In this document: positions 43,943-53,790 of the stretch, piece after piece
Layout of the letters: each line of letters opens with the position of its first letter
Numbering within the stretch: the first letter of the stretch is position 1
Assembly (NCBI GenBank): GCA_009760855.2
Contig: WPIO01000028.1
Span: forward strand, 3,406,501 to 3,470,500
Origin: Cristatella mucedo
Taxonomy: Eukaryota; Bryozoa; Phylactolaemata; Cristatellidae
Length of the DNA stretch: 64,000 bases
Direction of reading: 5' to 3'
Made by a program: the position numbers and the translations under genes
The notes under the pieces: model-generated
What the model saw: only the letters and a program-made list of their open reading frames with translations
The model's database searches: none
What the model was told of the DNA's origin: nothing

Positions 43943-44072
43943 ATTCATTTGTATAGCGCCCCAAGAGAACTTAATCTCTATTCAGGTGCTTTACATATGC
44001 CTCGGGGCTTGAGCCCACGACCTCAGCCAGACCTTGGCCGGGGCGAGCGCCTTAACCGCTGGACCAATCCAG
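43943..44072 (-). mobile_element. tRNA-derived SINE, family 1 (full length)
   Basis: Read on the minus strand: CTGGATTGGTCCAGCGGTTAAG (box A) is followed by GGTCGTGGGCTCAAGCCC (box B), then CACCTGAATAGAGATTAAGT, TCTCTTGGGGCGCTATACAA and ATGAATTA. All parts of the family are present, so it serves as a reference copy. Confidence 0.8.
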
Positions 44073-44557
44073 TTCGCCGTAGACTGTGACGCAAGCTGTT
44101 CCCAATCATTACAATTCATGAACCACAAATAGCTATCATAATCTGACTGATTTAGTCAGCCGTCACTGCAGTTCTAACCAGGGCAAAGCATAGGACTGGG
44201 AACCATCAGTTACTCTTCTCTTACATGATAGCAATTAAGCTTAGCTGTAGAGTGCTCGCCTCGAACGCGTGATTTTTCACTTCGGTATCCTCGGCGTCTC
44301 CAGGTTAAACAATCCGTAAGCTTATTCTGAAGGAAACGAGCAGTTTAAAGGATCGGTTCAGGTTCGCGGCGGCATGATTGCATTACTAATTTCATGAGAA
44401 TAATTTGAAGTGGGAGTAAAGCTACGTAGCGTTCACTTTAATACGGAAGATGTATATATTTGCATTACCTTGACCCTCGATAGCTGTCGTCGAACAAAAA
44501 CCTTGCGGAATACCCAGCCGTGGAAAGCCTAGACTTTTACGAATTTCTTAGTTCGCC

Positions 44558-44852
44558 GATGTAATGTAATGTAATGTATCTCCGTCTGTAACTCCACAAA
44601 GTCATAAAGACCACATGGGTGTTACGCAGGAGAGTTTTGTAAAGCGCACTCACAGCCTCAGAGGCTTTCCGTACGCATTCGGTAGCCAACAGACTTCGTC
44701 TCACGCAACAAAGAGAAAGTGGGAAGCATAGCAGAGTCAGCAGAGCAGTTGAGATAGTGAGTAGCATAGAAGTAGCAGCTCAGGACCACTGAAAAAGATG
44801 AGCCATAGTCGGCAGTAGGAGAGTAGTTGTCGTTGCGTAAGAAATGCACAAG
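44558..44852 (-). mobile_element. LINE-B 3' end
   Basis: The plus strand begins GATGTAATGTAATGTAATGT, ATCTCCGTCTGTAACTCCAC, the reverse complement of the family B tail. The minus strand encodes [17 protein letters not shown] and [18 protein letters not shown]. Confidence 0.88.
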
Positions 44853-45143
44853 TCTGATGTAGTTCTAGCACATTTTGTGCTGTTGAGCACGCGTGAGTTT
44901 ATTTTAAAATACATTTACAGAATGCTTACTTTGGTTACCTGCATTTTCTTTTACGGCGTCACTTTGAGGCTAAAAAAGCTTTCGCACGACTGCGAGCTCT
45001 GTTGAAAACGCCATTGTTGGTTCGCGCCATAGCTCTGAGCTTGCACGCGTCAGCTGCCAATTCCTGACGTCTGGGACGCCGCGTGTCGAGCGAATCGTCT
45101 GCTCTACGCTCAGAACCTCGTATTCGTGCGCCGGCCTTGCGAC

Positions 45144-45335
45144 ATGCAAATATCCAAGATCGCAGCCATCGGACCTGACAGCAAGCTCACTCGCAAAGGC
45201 CGGATCTGCTGCAGCGGCTACGTTGCCGGCCTAGGTGCGGTGGTGTGCTCCATGAACTTGGTAACCATCGGTTACGCCTCTCATCACATCGATCAGTCCA
45301 TACGCTGGGACTTGACGGCACCACTGTCGTTCGAG
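45144..45335 (+). CDS. PRPH2: Peripherin exon 1: N-terminus and membrane span 1
   Basis: The frame MQISKIAAIGPDSKLTRKG, then SGYVAGLGAVVCSMNLVTIG, matches the cytoplasmic start and first span of peripherin; 64 codons end at TTCGAG|GTTGGC, a non-ideal donor chosen because phase 0 fits exon 2. The open frame that continues to 45479 is intron. Confidence 0.82.
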
Positions 45336-48300
45336 GTTGGCCGCTCCCGCGCGCCGCCGCGTTTGCCACCATCCGTGGCCGGTCGGGAAAGGCGCACAGC
45401 TCTCTGCCCGCTGCAGCGCGCGCACATCCGGGAAGCGACTCTGTCGTCCTCTCACGCGGTTCCCGTGCGAATCGCGTAGACCGGGGCCGCATTGTGAGCC
45501 TAAGTATGGAACGCCCGCGCTTGCTCGGCTGCGATTGGGGGCACGAGCAGGTGGCCTCGGATGCTTTTATTCTTTCCATTCGCCATCGGTCCTGGTGCTG
45601 GTTTCTTGAATCGGAACTGCGATGTACTATTGTCACAACTGATGTCCTAATCCTTAGAAATCGGCTGACTCCGATCGCTCGGCGATCGCTCGGCGATCGG
45701 CCAACCAGGGCAATACCCGGCGGCTCTTGGCGCTCGAAGGCGATCCTTCAAGATTCCCGTGGCTAAGCAATGGGCTCGCTGTGCTAGCTACGACTTCGAG
45801 AGCCGCCGATTCACAGATACAAGGTACAAGCGGTTCTAGTCATAGTGCAATAATAGTAACAGCAGTGATGAGACATCTGTGTGGCACCCTAGGCCAACTA
45901 AATCTCCTTTAAGTCACTTGACATACGCTGAAAAGAAAGCATGACAATTGGTTAGTATCAGAAATATAAAATTCATGCGTACAGCATCTTTGGAGGACTT
46001 AATCTCTATCCAGATGCTTTACATGCACCGCTGGGCTCGATCAAACGACCTTGCTCGGTCGCTATAGGGGAGCGCCTTTCCCAGACTGGCGATAGCATTC
46101 AAAGGATCAGCACGTAAGCATACAAAAGACAATTCACTGCACCCAGCAAATGCTGTGGGGAAAATGTGAGTTTTAGCTTCTTTCTAAATGTCGTAGAGTC
46201 AGAGGTTCCTGACATCACTATAGGCATGGTCTCCATTGAATTTGAGGTTGGTACGAGGCACGGCTATACGACTTGAGTCATAAAAGCAGGCGGTACCATG
46301 GCTAGCCTGATTGGGAATTAGCTAGGATAGGTAAGCCGGAGCGAGAGAGGGTTGGGGCCTAAAAGTGAGTGACAAAACCTTGAAGTCGATATTCTGCTTG
46401 ATCGCGAGTCAGTGAACGTCGTGAGAAATTGTATAATGAGGCAACTGCAACGTTCATGACAGACAAGCGTAGCTGCTTGAGTTTTACGCCAAGTGTTAGC
46501 GCCTGATTGCACACGTCGGTAGACCAGCAAGCAGCGAGCTGCAGAAGTCGCGAAGGGATGTCAAAAATGCATTGACCAATTCGGATGTCATATCTCTGTC
46601 TACTAAGCAGGCTTTTGCGATGTTACTTTGGTGAAAGTGTAGGCAGACTTGCGACTGTTGAGCTGAGGTGGTCGTCCAATTAAAGGTCCCTTAAGGGCAA
46701 GGTCATCCAGATTTCGTGCAGATGCTACCGGTACACGCAATACATGGCGGGTGTTCGATGAGCCTTCGCCAGAAACCCTCGCTCTGGCCTTACGACACCA
46801 CGACACCATACTTCAATGGCGTACTGGTCGTCCGACTTTGAGCAGAATGCACTGCAAGCCTCCAAGTGAGACATTCGCTCGGTCGCGTGCAAACGTAAAG
46901 AGCAGTCACCGTGCAAGTCACCAGTCACCAGAAGTCAGCCAGAAGTCCCCATAAAGAGCAACCAGCATAGATGCAGGCAGCATAGTATGCAACGCAAGGC
47001 ACTCCTCAACATCCCGTATCTCGCCTTGCCCTAGTTTTGTTTCTCAATAGTCATTGCCTCTCTTGTAATTACAATGCGTCGGCACCGCCTCTTCGATAGG
47101 CGGATGGTGTGTGTGGCCCTAGCACTATTTTTAACTGGAAACCCAGGAGAACACCATTGCAGGGCCTTCGTGGCTGGCAGACGGAAAGGTGTCTAACAAC
47201 GATTGCAGGCTCAGTGACGGCAAAAGTGAACTTCTCTGCCAGCCAGGTGCATAACTGTCTACCCAAATTGCCAGTAGGCGTGAGGGCGTGATGGCATTAA
47301 GCTCCTCGGGCTTTACTGTTCTGACCCTCGCATTCGCTGCCCACGGTGATTCCCGCAGTGAGCATCTGTCTGTTGCAGAGGAGGGGCCAGCCAGACAATG
47401 GCTAGCCTAATGCAGATCATATCCCTTTCTTATACAGGTGGTAGGCGGCAATGCGTTGGCTTAGCAAGACAAACTAATGCTGTCATCCAAGTTTTGTGGG
47501 TACCCGAATACACGCGCCCACATCAGGTCGCGGTGCATGCATGAGTCATTGCAACCCTGATAGCAAACAGTAAAAATAAAAACTAACATTAGCCACTTTA
47601 ACAACCTCATTTGTGTAGCGGCAGAACAGCCTTCATGGCTATCACCACCGCTTGCATTTGCAATAAAGGATCGCCCACTGAAGGATTCGAACCCACGACC
47701 ACGGTCATGTAGAGCAAGCACCTTGCCTCCAGGTCAAGGCAGTAAGAAAATAATTAAGAAAGTAGGACCGGCTCGATTCGCCTCAAGCGGCTTGTCAATT
47801 GTTCGCGAACTGCCAACCAAGAAACCCCCTTCCCGATGTGCTGCCTACAGCGATTCGCGCAGCGATTACCGGCTTTTTTGCCCCAACACACCCCCGCCCT
47901 GCAGTGCCCTGCCCCCCCCCCAAGCTGGGGGGGGCGAGATGCTAGAAGCAGTCGCTTCAGCCTGCGATTGATGCTGCGAGAATTTTTCTCGAGAGCTGTG
48001 AAGAACCTCGGAAGAATAAGCGCACATGAGGGCAGCAAGGAGGCAGCTACCTAAACCGACTTTGGCTTTGGCTTCAGCCTGCAAAGCGTGCTCACACGCG
48101 TGCGAATTGCAGCGTCACACTCATTCAACCGACCATTGGGTTCTATTGCATTCACGCTTATGTCATCGCTCGCTCATTTGAGTTTTCCGCCCGAAAAATC
48201 GAGCGCTGAAAGCAGCAAACCTAGCCAGACACTGTACAGCAGAACGCAGTAGTACTGCTGTGCGACGGCGAGCCACCGTTCGCATGGCCCAGTGTGTCCG

Positions 48301-49027
48301 CTCTGTTCACCCTGCATAGCATTCGATTGCTCCGAACAAGCGTACGAAACGAAGGCTTCACGATGAATGAATGGCACGATTAGATTTGAGATACGAGAAA
48401 TATGGGAGAGACAGAACAAGAAAGAGAGCGGTCGAGGAAATGGAAAGCGAATTAAGGACGGAATAAGCGACGGGGAGTGAGAACGGATGGGAGAGAAAAT
48501 GGAAGAGTTGAGAAAGATAATGGAATGGAGATTAAGAATGAGAGAGAGGGAAAGAGTCAGAATGAGAGTTGGAGGGAGCGTGATATGTAGGAGAAAAAAT
48601 TAGAGAGGGAAAATGGAAGGGAGAGAGAGAGATTGAATGAAAGATGAGAGATAATAAGAAAAAGAGAGACAGAGAGTGAGAAACTAGGAAAGAAGCAGAG
48701 TACTTGCGAGGGGGGCAATGTGAAAGTGATGAAGTGAGAGAGGAAGAGAGAAACAGGTGGATAATAAGAGAGGTCAAAATGGCAATAGGAGATAATGGTA
48801 AAGGGAAGAGAGATAGAGAGCAGAGGAGCGCCGCTGCAGATGGAGAGAAACAGAGAGACAGAGAAAGAGACAGGGAGAGAGAGAGGGACAGAGAGAGATA
48901 GAGAGACACACAGAGAGAAACAGAGATACAGAGAGATAGAGAGACCGAGAGATAGAGAGAGAGAGAGAGAGAGACAGAGAGAGAGAGAGACAGAGAGAGA
49001 GAGACAGAGACAGAAAGACAGAGACAC

Positions 49028-49060
<33 letters not shown>

Positions 49061-52000
49061 CAGACAAACAGACAGAGAGATAGAGTGAGATGGCAGAGGC
49101 ATGAGAGAATGAGTAATAAAAAAACATGCGACATACAAAAAAAGGTTAGCTGATCAAAAAGCCTCGCTTATGTAGCGGTAGAAAAGGCTTGATTGTAGTA
49201 ACCGTCGCTTTCAGTGGGCAATAAGGGATTATCTGCTGCACGAATCAAACCCGCGACAACCTGGATCGCGAAGAGCGAGCACCTTGGCTCTGTGCCAAGA
49301 ACCAGGACGTAGACGCTTGCAAACGAATGAGAGAAAAGTGAGAGGGGAGAGGCACTGGAGAGAGGGGATAAGTTTGACCCTTCACCAGAGTTCACCTGGC
49401 TTCGCCGAAGGTCACCAGGCTCGTGCTGGCTGCGTTCGCCCACACTTTTCGCAGCGCCTCCGGTCGCCCTTGCAACCAATCGTACGTGCACTCGGCTCGC
49501 TTAGGAGAAATTCTGGAAGGAAAACACGCTCAGCTGCCACCAGCGAAGAATCATTCCCGCTTCGAGCGTGCGAAGCGGTCACAATTGTCACTCTGCTCCC
49601 CGCCATTAGCGTCTACGAGCTGCTGCTGCTGCGCATCGCCCAAACGCCGCGCCTCCTCGGCCACCTCTCACCGCCCGCCGACGCGCGACTCGTGCGTCTC
49701 CGCGCGCGAGCGCCGCTGCAGATGGAGTCGCAGGAAGGCCTGCTGATCGCCTACATATGCGTCAGCTGCTTGCTGCTCGTGTGCAACGTCACCGTCGTCC
49801 TGGCGCTCGGGCGAGCGGCGCGCTTGCACAGAGACGGCGCGAGCCGCCGCCGCCGCACGCTTACCACCCTCACCTACGCGTACGCCTCGGTGGTGGTTCC
49901 GCTGGCGGTAGCTCTGCTGTCGTGCGCAGTGGCGCACAATGAGACTGCGCACACTTTTGTCGGGAAGACATTTGCCAGCGCCATGCACAAGTATCGAGAA
50001 GGAGGTCACATCAAGGTAACTGCCACGACGCGTGCGCTGCTCTCGCGCGCTGGGCGGCAGCGCAGCGCCGGCTAGCGGTCGGTCGGCGCCGATGCTTCCG
50101 GCTGCCGAAACTCGCAGGCTCGCGAAACTGGCGCCGCCTCGAATCACGGCCGGCAGAGGCCGCGTCGGGTAAGATGCACGAGATTGCATGACAGTGCGAT
50201 AGCAATCAGTACTACCCGTACCTGAGAAGCGACTCCGCGAGCTTCCTTAGTAGCACCGCCCACCTTGCTCTGCGTTGCAGAGCAAGGTGGGCCAGAGGGG
50301 GGAGGCTCATGCGGGAGGCTTGAGTTTGGTTTAGACGGCAAGTCTTGCTTTTCTAACTGGCTCCTACCTTCTCGAGTCCTACTTCGGTCTTCCGGTTTGT
50401 AGGAGGTTTAGACGGCAGTCTCGCTCCAAGTCTTGCTTCCTACTCGATCTACCCACTGAGCGTCCACGGGATAGCGACACCATTTCTCAACGTCCACGCT
50501 TCGCTAACGCTATTACCAGTAGTATGAAACATGTCCGCTATAGCCTTTATCGCTCGCCACCTCAAAATCTGATTCTATTTAAATCCCGAACTCAGAGTGT
50601 CCCATAAACAGGGACTCTCCTGGAACGCATAGATTATTTCCCCGGTCAAGTAGTCCGCCATTACTTTCAAAGCAATTCAGTGGGCGTGGCCTGAGCGGCG
50701 TCTCTGATTGGTCACTTGCTAAGTCGCGGCTGAAAAGTTGAACCCGGTTTAGCTGCTGAGTCTTCGCCAGGTAAGCCTTGACCGTCCGCCGTATTGGTGG
50801 CTGAATGCACTGAAGACTCGAGTAGGTAGGAAGCAGGAAGGAAGGAAGACTCGACGTCTAAACCAAACTTTAGAAGGCAACTGACTAACAATCGCATTAG
50901 GAATCTTGCCGAAAACCTTAGTCGTGGCTAATGGTGCGTCTGAATGCTGCTGCTGCTGCTGCTGCGCTGCTTCGAGTTCATATGAGCTTTGTACAGACAA
51001 AGTAGGTGTCAAATCTCAGCAGTCTCAATGCGTCGTAGAGAGCTACAAGAACGGTCGGTGCACATTTTGCTCTGTCCTAGCGAATCGTTCTCTTATGTGT
51101 GGCTGGTGGTGTGCTTATATGTGCTTATTATTGTTGTGCCATTATCATTATGCTGGTGGTGCTTATGGTGTTCGCGTGACGAAGCTCGGTTCAATTCGTG
51201 ATTAAAGGCAAGAGGGCCGCATTTTGTATACAGCGCCCGAGTGAACTTTACCTTTTGCTCTGCACGCTAAGCCACCAAGGGCAGGATTGAGTGCACATCT
51301 AATTAAAGTACAATAACGAGTTACGGTTAGCTGACTCGACAATCTCATTGATGTAGCGGTAGAAGAGCCTTTGCGGCCATCGCCCGCTTGAAGCAGGCAA
51401 TGAGTGATTGTCTGCTGCAAGACTCAAATTTACGGTTCGTGAAGTGCGAGCGTCTCACCCCTAAGAGGCTGAGACCCATTAACCGGGCGTTATACAAACA
51501 AGCGGCCGTGAGTGTCTTCTTGGGGGCTTGTGCATGCTTGCCTATGCAAGATCCTTGGCTGCTTATGCACGCTTGCCTAAGCAGGATACTTTGCTTGTAA
51601 TTAACTACTGGTTATTACTTATCTTGTGGCGAGTTTTAAAGAACCTGATTGGAGCCGAAGTTCTCTTAAGGCACTATACAAAAGGCTTTATTATTAGTAT
51701 TTTTATTAATATCGAAAGGTCCGCTGGGGACCAAGAGACGAATTTCGGAGATTGCGACCCTGAGGTAGTGGGTTTGAGATGTTCCATAAGCACTGTACTT
51801 CATGAATTGCCTCGCTGATTTGGCCCAGTGGTTAAGGTGCTCTCCTCGACCAAGGTCTGGCCGAGATCGTGATCTCGAGCCGCGTGGCATATGTGAAGCG
51901 CCTGAATAGAGATTAAGTTCTCTTTGGGCGCTGATGAATTGAATGAATTATATATCAATGATGGCGCATATGGAACTGCTTCTCTACATAATAATAATAA

Positions 52001-53790
52001 TAATAATTCACTTGATAAAGCGCCCTCAGAGAACTCAATCTCTCTCTAGGCGCTTTACATTTGCTGTAACGTGAAATGCAATTGAAAGCAGCTGCTGCTG
52101 CTGCTGCTGCTACAGAGCAGTGGTTCTGCTGCAGTACTACTGCCAGCCTTTTCTAGATTCAGTCGTTGCTCGGAGTATTACGTGACGGGGTTGTCTGTCG
52201 CAATTGAGCCGCCTTTCGTGAATGTTTGCTAATTCGTGCTATATCCTTGGTGGCGAGCTTGAGTATTGCCTGCAGAGACCGAACATTGTTTCACCTCTGT
52301 ACTTGTGCTCAAGGAAGTGCGTCCCAGACCACGTAGGCTCGTTGAACGTGTAGAGACGCTTGCAGTGGCTACTGGTTGCTCTTCCAGTTTTTGCTCGCTC
52401 GGATCGGTATTGCGTTGCGTGAGCTCGTCTGCTGATGCACCATTGGCTTAGCTGCGGCTGCGAAATCAGTCGGCAAAGTCTCTGGGCCTCACTATTTTCG
52501 CTTCGCCCGCGGACCCGAGGTCCATCGAGGATTGCGCTGCTGCCGCTAAGCAAATCGCCGCGGCCTCCCGCTCGCTCCTTCATCCAGGCCTACGTGGACA
52601 ACACGCAAATCAGACTGGGCTGCTGCGGGTACTCGTCCTTCACCGACTGGTTTACCATACCCTGGATCAAGCCCGACTGGATGAGTCGCACCGATCCCCT
52701 GCTCGCCCGGTAAGCAGCGCCGCCGACCGCAGCCGCCACTCAATTTTCCCCGAACTGCGAGCTGCGGACGAGCGGCGCCCCGGCGGAGCGAGCGAGCCGG
52801 CGCGAGCCGGCGCGAGCGCGAGCCCGCAAGCCGTCAAACGCAGCCCGACGCCCGCGAGCGCCCGGCCGCGGGAGCGCCTCGTCGAGCCGATCCGGACTGT
52901 ATCCAACGGATGGATACGAACGGAGCCGGAAGCGCACGAAACGGACGAACGAGCGAAGCCGGAAGCGCCGCCGCTGCAGTTCTTCCGGCGCGGGGTCCGT
53001 GGCCGCTGGAACGCGAGAAGAATGAGAGCTCGCGGCGGGCGACCGAGCGGCGGCGCGGCGGTGGCGGCAGTGACGACGGCAGCGGCCGAGCAGGCCAGGC
53101 AAGCGCCGACCGTCGCTGCCCCCGCTACGCGATCGCCTCAGCGGCCACTTCGAGCCTCGTCGAGCCGCCGCCGCGCCTTGGCCCTCGTTGCGACTTCGAG
53201 CCGCGCTTCGAGCGCTGCCGCTACGATCCCGTCTCCTCTCCCAAGCTCGCACGCCATCGCCGCCCGCGAGCGAGAGCGAACGAGCGCGAGTGAGACGCTC
53301 GTGCACTGCGCTCCTTTCTCCACCGAGCGCAGGAAGTCGGACGGCGGCGGGGGCCCGGCGCCGATGTCCGACCGGGTGCCGTTCAGCTGCTGCGACCCGG
53401 GCGCCATCGGGCCCTGCCGGACGGAGCGCGTCCAGTCTGGCTCCCACCTGACGATTCACATCGACGGCTGCCATGCGGCGCTGCTGGACGGCCTCATCTA
53501 CGCCGAGCTCACGCCCACGCTCGGCTTCGTCGTCGCCACTGCTCTGCTTCAGGTGGGGGGGTCACATCCGCCGCGGCGCGGCGGCGGATCGCACCGCCGC
53601 CGCCGGATAGCGCCGGCGCTGCCGCCGCCGCGCCGCAGCCGAGGCAACCCGATGGCGACGCCTCTCGTTGCAGTGCTTGCTCGTGGCTGCGTGCGCTTAC
53701 CTGCAGCGCTCGTTGCCGCTGACGAGCCGCGAGGTCGACGCGAAGGCCAAGTCTCCGACGGCGAACTTTCCCGACGCTCAGCGCCGCTAG
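45144..53790 (+). CDS. PRPH2: Peripherin/ROM1-type tetraspanin (5 exons)
   Basis: Exons 45144-45335, 49722-50015, 52588-52709, 53333-53552 and 53674-53790 join in phase (0, 0, 2, 0) to 314 residues. Peripherin-2 and ROM1 are tetraspanins that shape photoreceptor disc rims. Seen: four membrane spans, a large second extracellular loop with CCG (174-176), FTDWFTIPWI, VPFSCCDP (218-225), PC (231) and GCHAALL (C249), all in the peripherin order and spacing rather than that of generic tetraspanins. The last span runs across the exon 4/5 junction (ATALLQ|CLLVAACAYLQRSL). Odd: no cysteine at the place of human Cys150, and a tail of only about 28 residues, against about 60 in human. ROM1 versus peripherin-2 orthology cannot be settled here. 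Confidence 0.9.
45860..45970 (-). mobile_element. LINE-A-related 3' hairpin fragment
   Basis: The plus strand reads TGTGTGGCACCCTAGGCCAACTAAATCTCC and AAGTCACTTGACATACGCTG, a decayed version of the family hairpin. Confidence 0.45.
45978..46090 (-). mobile_element. tRNA-derived SINE, family 1
   Basis: The plus strand reads GTACAGCATCTTTGGAGGAC, TTAATCTCTATCCAGATGCT and TGGGCTCGATCAAACGACCT (box B complement), then AGCGCCTTTCCCAGACTGG. Confidence 0.6.
46105..46720 (-). mobile_element. LINE-A-related copy, decayed
   Basis: The minus strand keeps pieces of the reverse transcriptase end (YRRVQSGANTW and CHERCSC) and a 3' region with GTCTTTTGTATGCTTACGTG. Frameshifts are frequent. Confidence 0.65.
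47612..47735 (-). mobile_element. tRNA-derived SINE, family 2
   Basis: The plus strand reads TTGTGTAGCGGCAGAACAGC, AAAGGATCGCCCACTGAAGG, ATTCGAACCCACGACCACGG (clear box B complement) and AGCAAGCACCTTGCCTCC (box A side). Confidence 0.75.
48440..49100. repeat. Purine-rich GAGA/GACA tract, about 660 bp
   Basis: The plus strand is almost wholly A and G with scattered C and T, from GAAATGGAAAGCG units into GAGAGACAGAGA units. Long frames across it on both strands are low-complexity artefacts. Confidence 0.9.
49168..49300 (-). mobile_element. tRNA-derived SINE, family 2
   Basis: The plus strand reads TTATGTAGCGGTAGAAAAGG, AATAAGGGATTATCTGCTGC, ACGAATCAAACCCGCGACAA and GCGAGCACCTTGGCTC. Same order as the copy at 47612. 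Confidence 0.7.
49722..50015 (+). CDS. PRPH2: Peripherin exon 2: membrane spans 2 and 3
   Basis: The acceptor CCGCTGCAG lies before 49722 and the donor CATCAAG|GTAACT after 50015; 98 codons. GLLIAYICVSCLLLVCN is span 2 and YASVVVPLAVALLSCAVA span 3, with a basic loop between, then AMHKYREGGHIK, matching the MKYYRD start of the large loop. An acceptor at 49609 is also possible, but its phase does not fit exon 1. Confidence 0.88.
50258..50292. repeat. Perfect inverted repeat, 16-bp arms, 3-base loop
   Basis: The left arm GCCCACCTTGCTCTGC, loop GTT and right arm GCAGAGCAAGGTGGGC pair without mismatch. Confidence 0.95.
50322..50869. mobile_element. MITE-like element, imperfect ~58-bp terminal inverted repeats
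   Basis: The left end GAGTTTGGTTTAGACGGCAA, GTCTTGC, continuing to CTACCTTCTCGAGTC, is matched by the reverse complement of the right end, AAGTTTGGTTTAGACGTCGA, GTCTTCC, continuing to CTACCTACTCGAGTC. The inner motif TTTAGACGGCAGTC at 50407 is an extra copy. No open frame inside encodes a transposase. The target-site duplication is unclear. Confidence 0.6.
51345..51470 (-). mobile_element. tRNA-derived SINE, family 2
   Basis: The plus strand reads TTGATGTAGCGGTAGAAGAG, AGGCAATGAGTGATTGTCTG and GCAAGACTCAAATTTACGG (decayed box B complement). Confidence 0.65.
51500..51700 (+). mobile_element. LINE-A-related 3' end (second subfamily)
   Basis: It shows GCATGCTTGCCTATGCAAGA, a partial internal duplication, TTATCTTGTGGCGAGTTTTA and TTCTCTTAAGGCACTATACA before an ATT-rich end. 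Confidence 0.55.
51822..51955 (+). mobile_element. tRNA-derived SINE, family 1
   Basis: TTTGGCCCAGTGGTTAAGG (box A), GATCTCGAGCC (box B), AGCGCCTGAATAGAGATTAA and GTTCTCTTTGGGCGCT are present in order, ending ATGAATTATATA. Confidence 0.78.
51988..52085 (-). mobile_element. LINE-A 3' hairpin tail
   Basis: The plus strand reads (AAT)n, CACTTGATAAAGCGCCCTCA, GAGAACTCAATCTCTCTCTA and GGCGCTTTACATTTGCTG. The hairpin is intact. Confidence 0.8.
52588..52709 (+). CDS. PRPH2: Peripherin exon 3: large extracellular loop, CCG motif
   Basis: The acceptor CCTTCATCCAG lies before 52588 and the donor CGCCCG|GTAAGC after 52709 (phase 2). It encodes AYVDNTQIRLGCCGYSSFTD then WFTIPWIKPDW. The WF-x-I-x-WI pattern is a peripherin/ROM1 hallmark. 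Confidence 0.93.
53333..53552 (+). CDS. PRPH2: Peripherin exon 4: loop end and start of membrane span 4
   Basis: The acceptor ACCGAGCGCAG lies before 53333 and the donor CTTCAG|GTGGGG after 53552. One base completes Arg203. It encodes MSDRVPFSCCDPGAIGPC, TIHIDGCHAALLDGL and the start of span 4, GFVVATALLQ. The GC-rich open frame upstream of 53333 is intron. Confidence 0.92.
53674..53790 (+). CDS. PRPH2: Peripherin exon 5: rest of span 4 and short tail
   Basis: The acceptor CTCTCGTTGCAG lies before 53674, phase 0. It encodes CLLVAACAYLQRSLPLTSRE and a hydrophilic end, DAQRR, with TAG at 53788. YLQRSL matches the YLQTSL after the last span of peripherin. An alternative terminal exon at 54409 is discussed in the findings. 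Confidence 0.82.
   Translation, partial: CLLVAACAYLQRSLPLTSREVDAKAKSPTANFPDAQRR

Larger units (their letters stand above)
36271..45143. other. Spacer between the GPR180/TMEM145 and peripherin genes
   Basis: The first 850 bases are GC-rich and probably 3' untranslated; an AATAAA lies at 37114. Beyond are LINE-A copies, an inverted satellite, an LTR-like remnant, a SINE and a LINE-B end. Bases 41560-42150 and 43100-43900 show no recognised feature. No gene is supported. Confidence 0.65.
45336..49721. other. Peripherin intron 1 (4.4 kb)
   Basis: It contains LINE-A-related pieces (45860-46720), SINEs (45978, 47612, 49168) and a 700-base purine-rich tract. A C run lies near 47912. Bases 46760-47600 and 47750-48400 show nothing recognisable. 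Confidence 0.65.
50016..52587. other. Peripherin intron 2 (2.6 kb)
   Basis: It contains a perfect 16-bp-stem hairpin (50258), a MITE-like element (50322-50869), two SINEs, a LINE-A-related 3' end and a LINE-A tail. Bases 50880-51340 and 52115-52587 are unrecognised apart from short CTG runs at 50946 and 52088. Confidence 0.7.

Noticed and set aside
48532-49138. Ser/Leu-rich secreted-type proteins on the minus strand
   Set aside because: Several frames are open through the same purine-rich tract with the same low-complexity composition.
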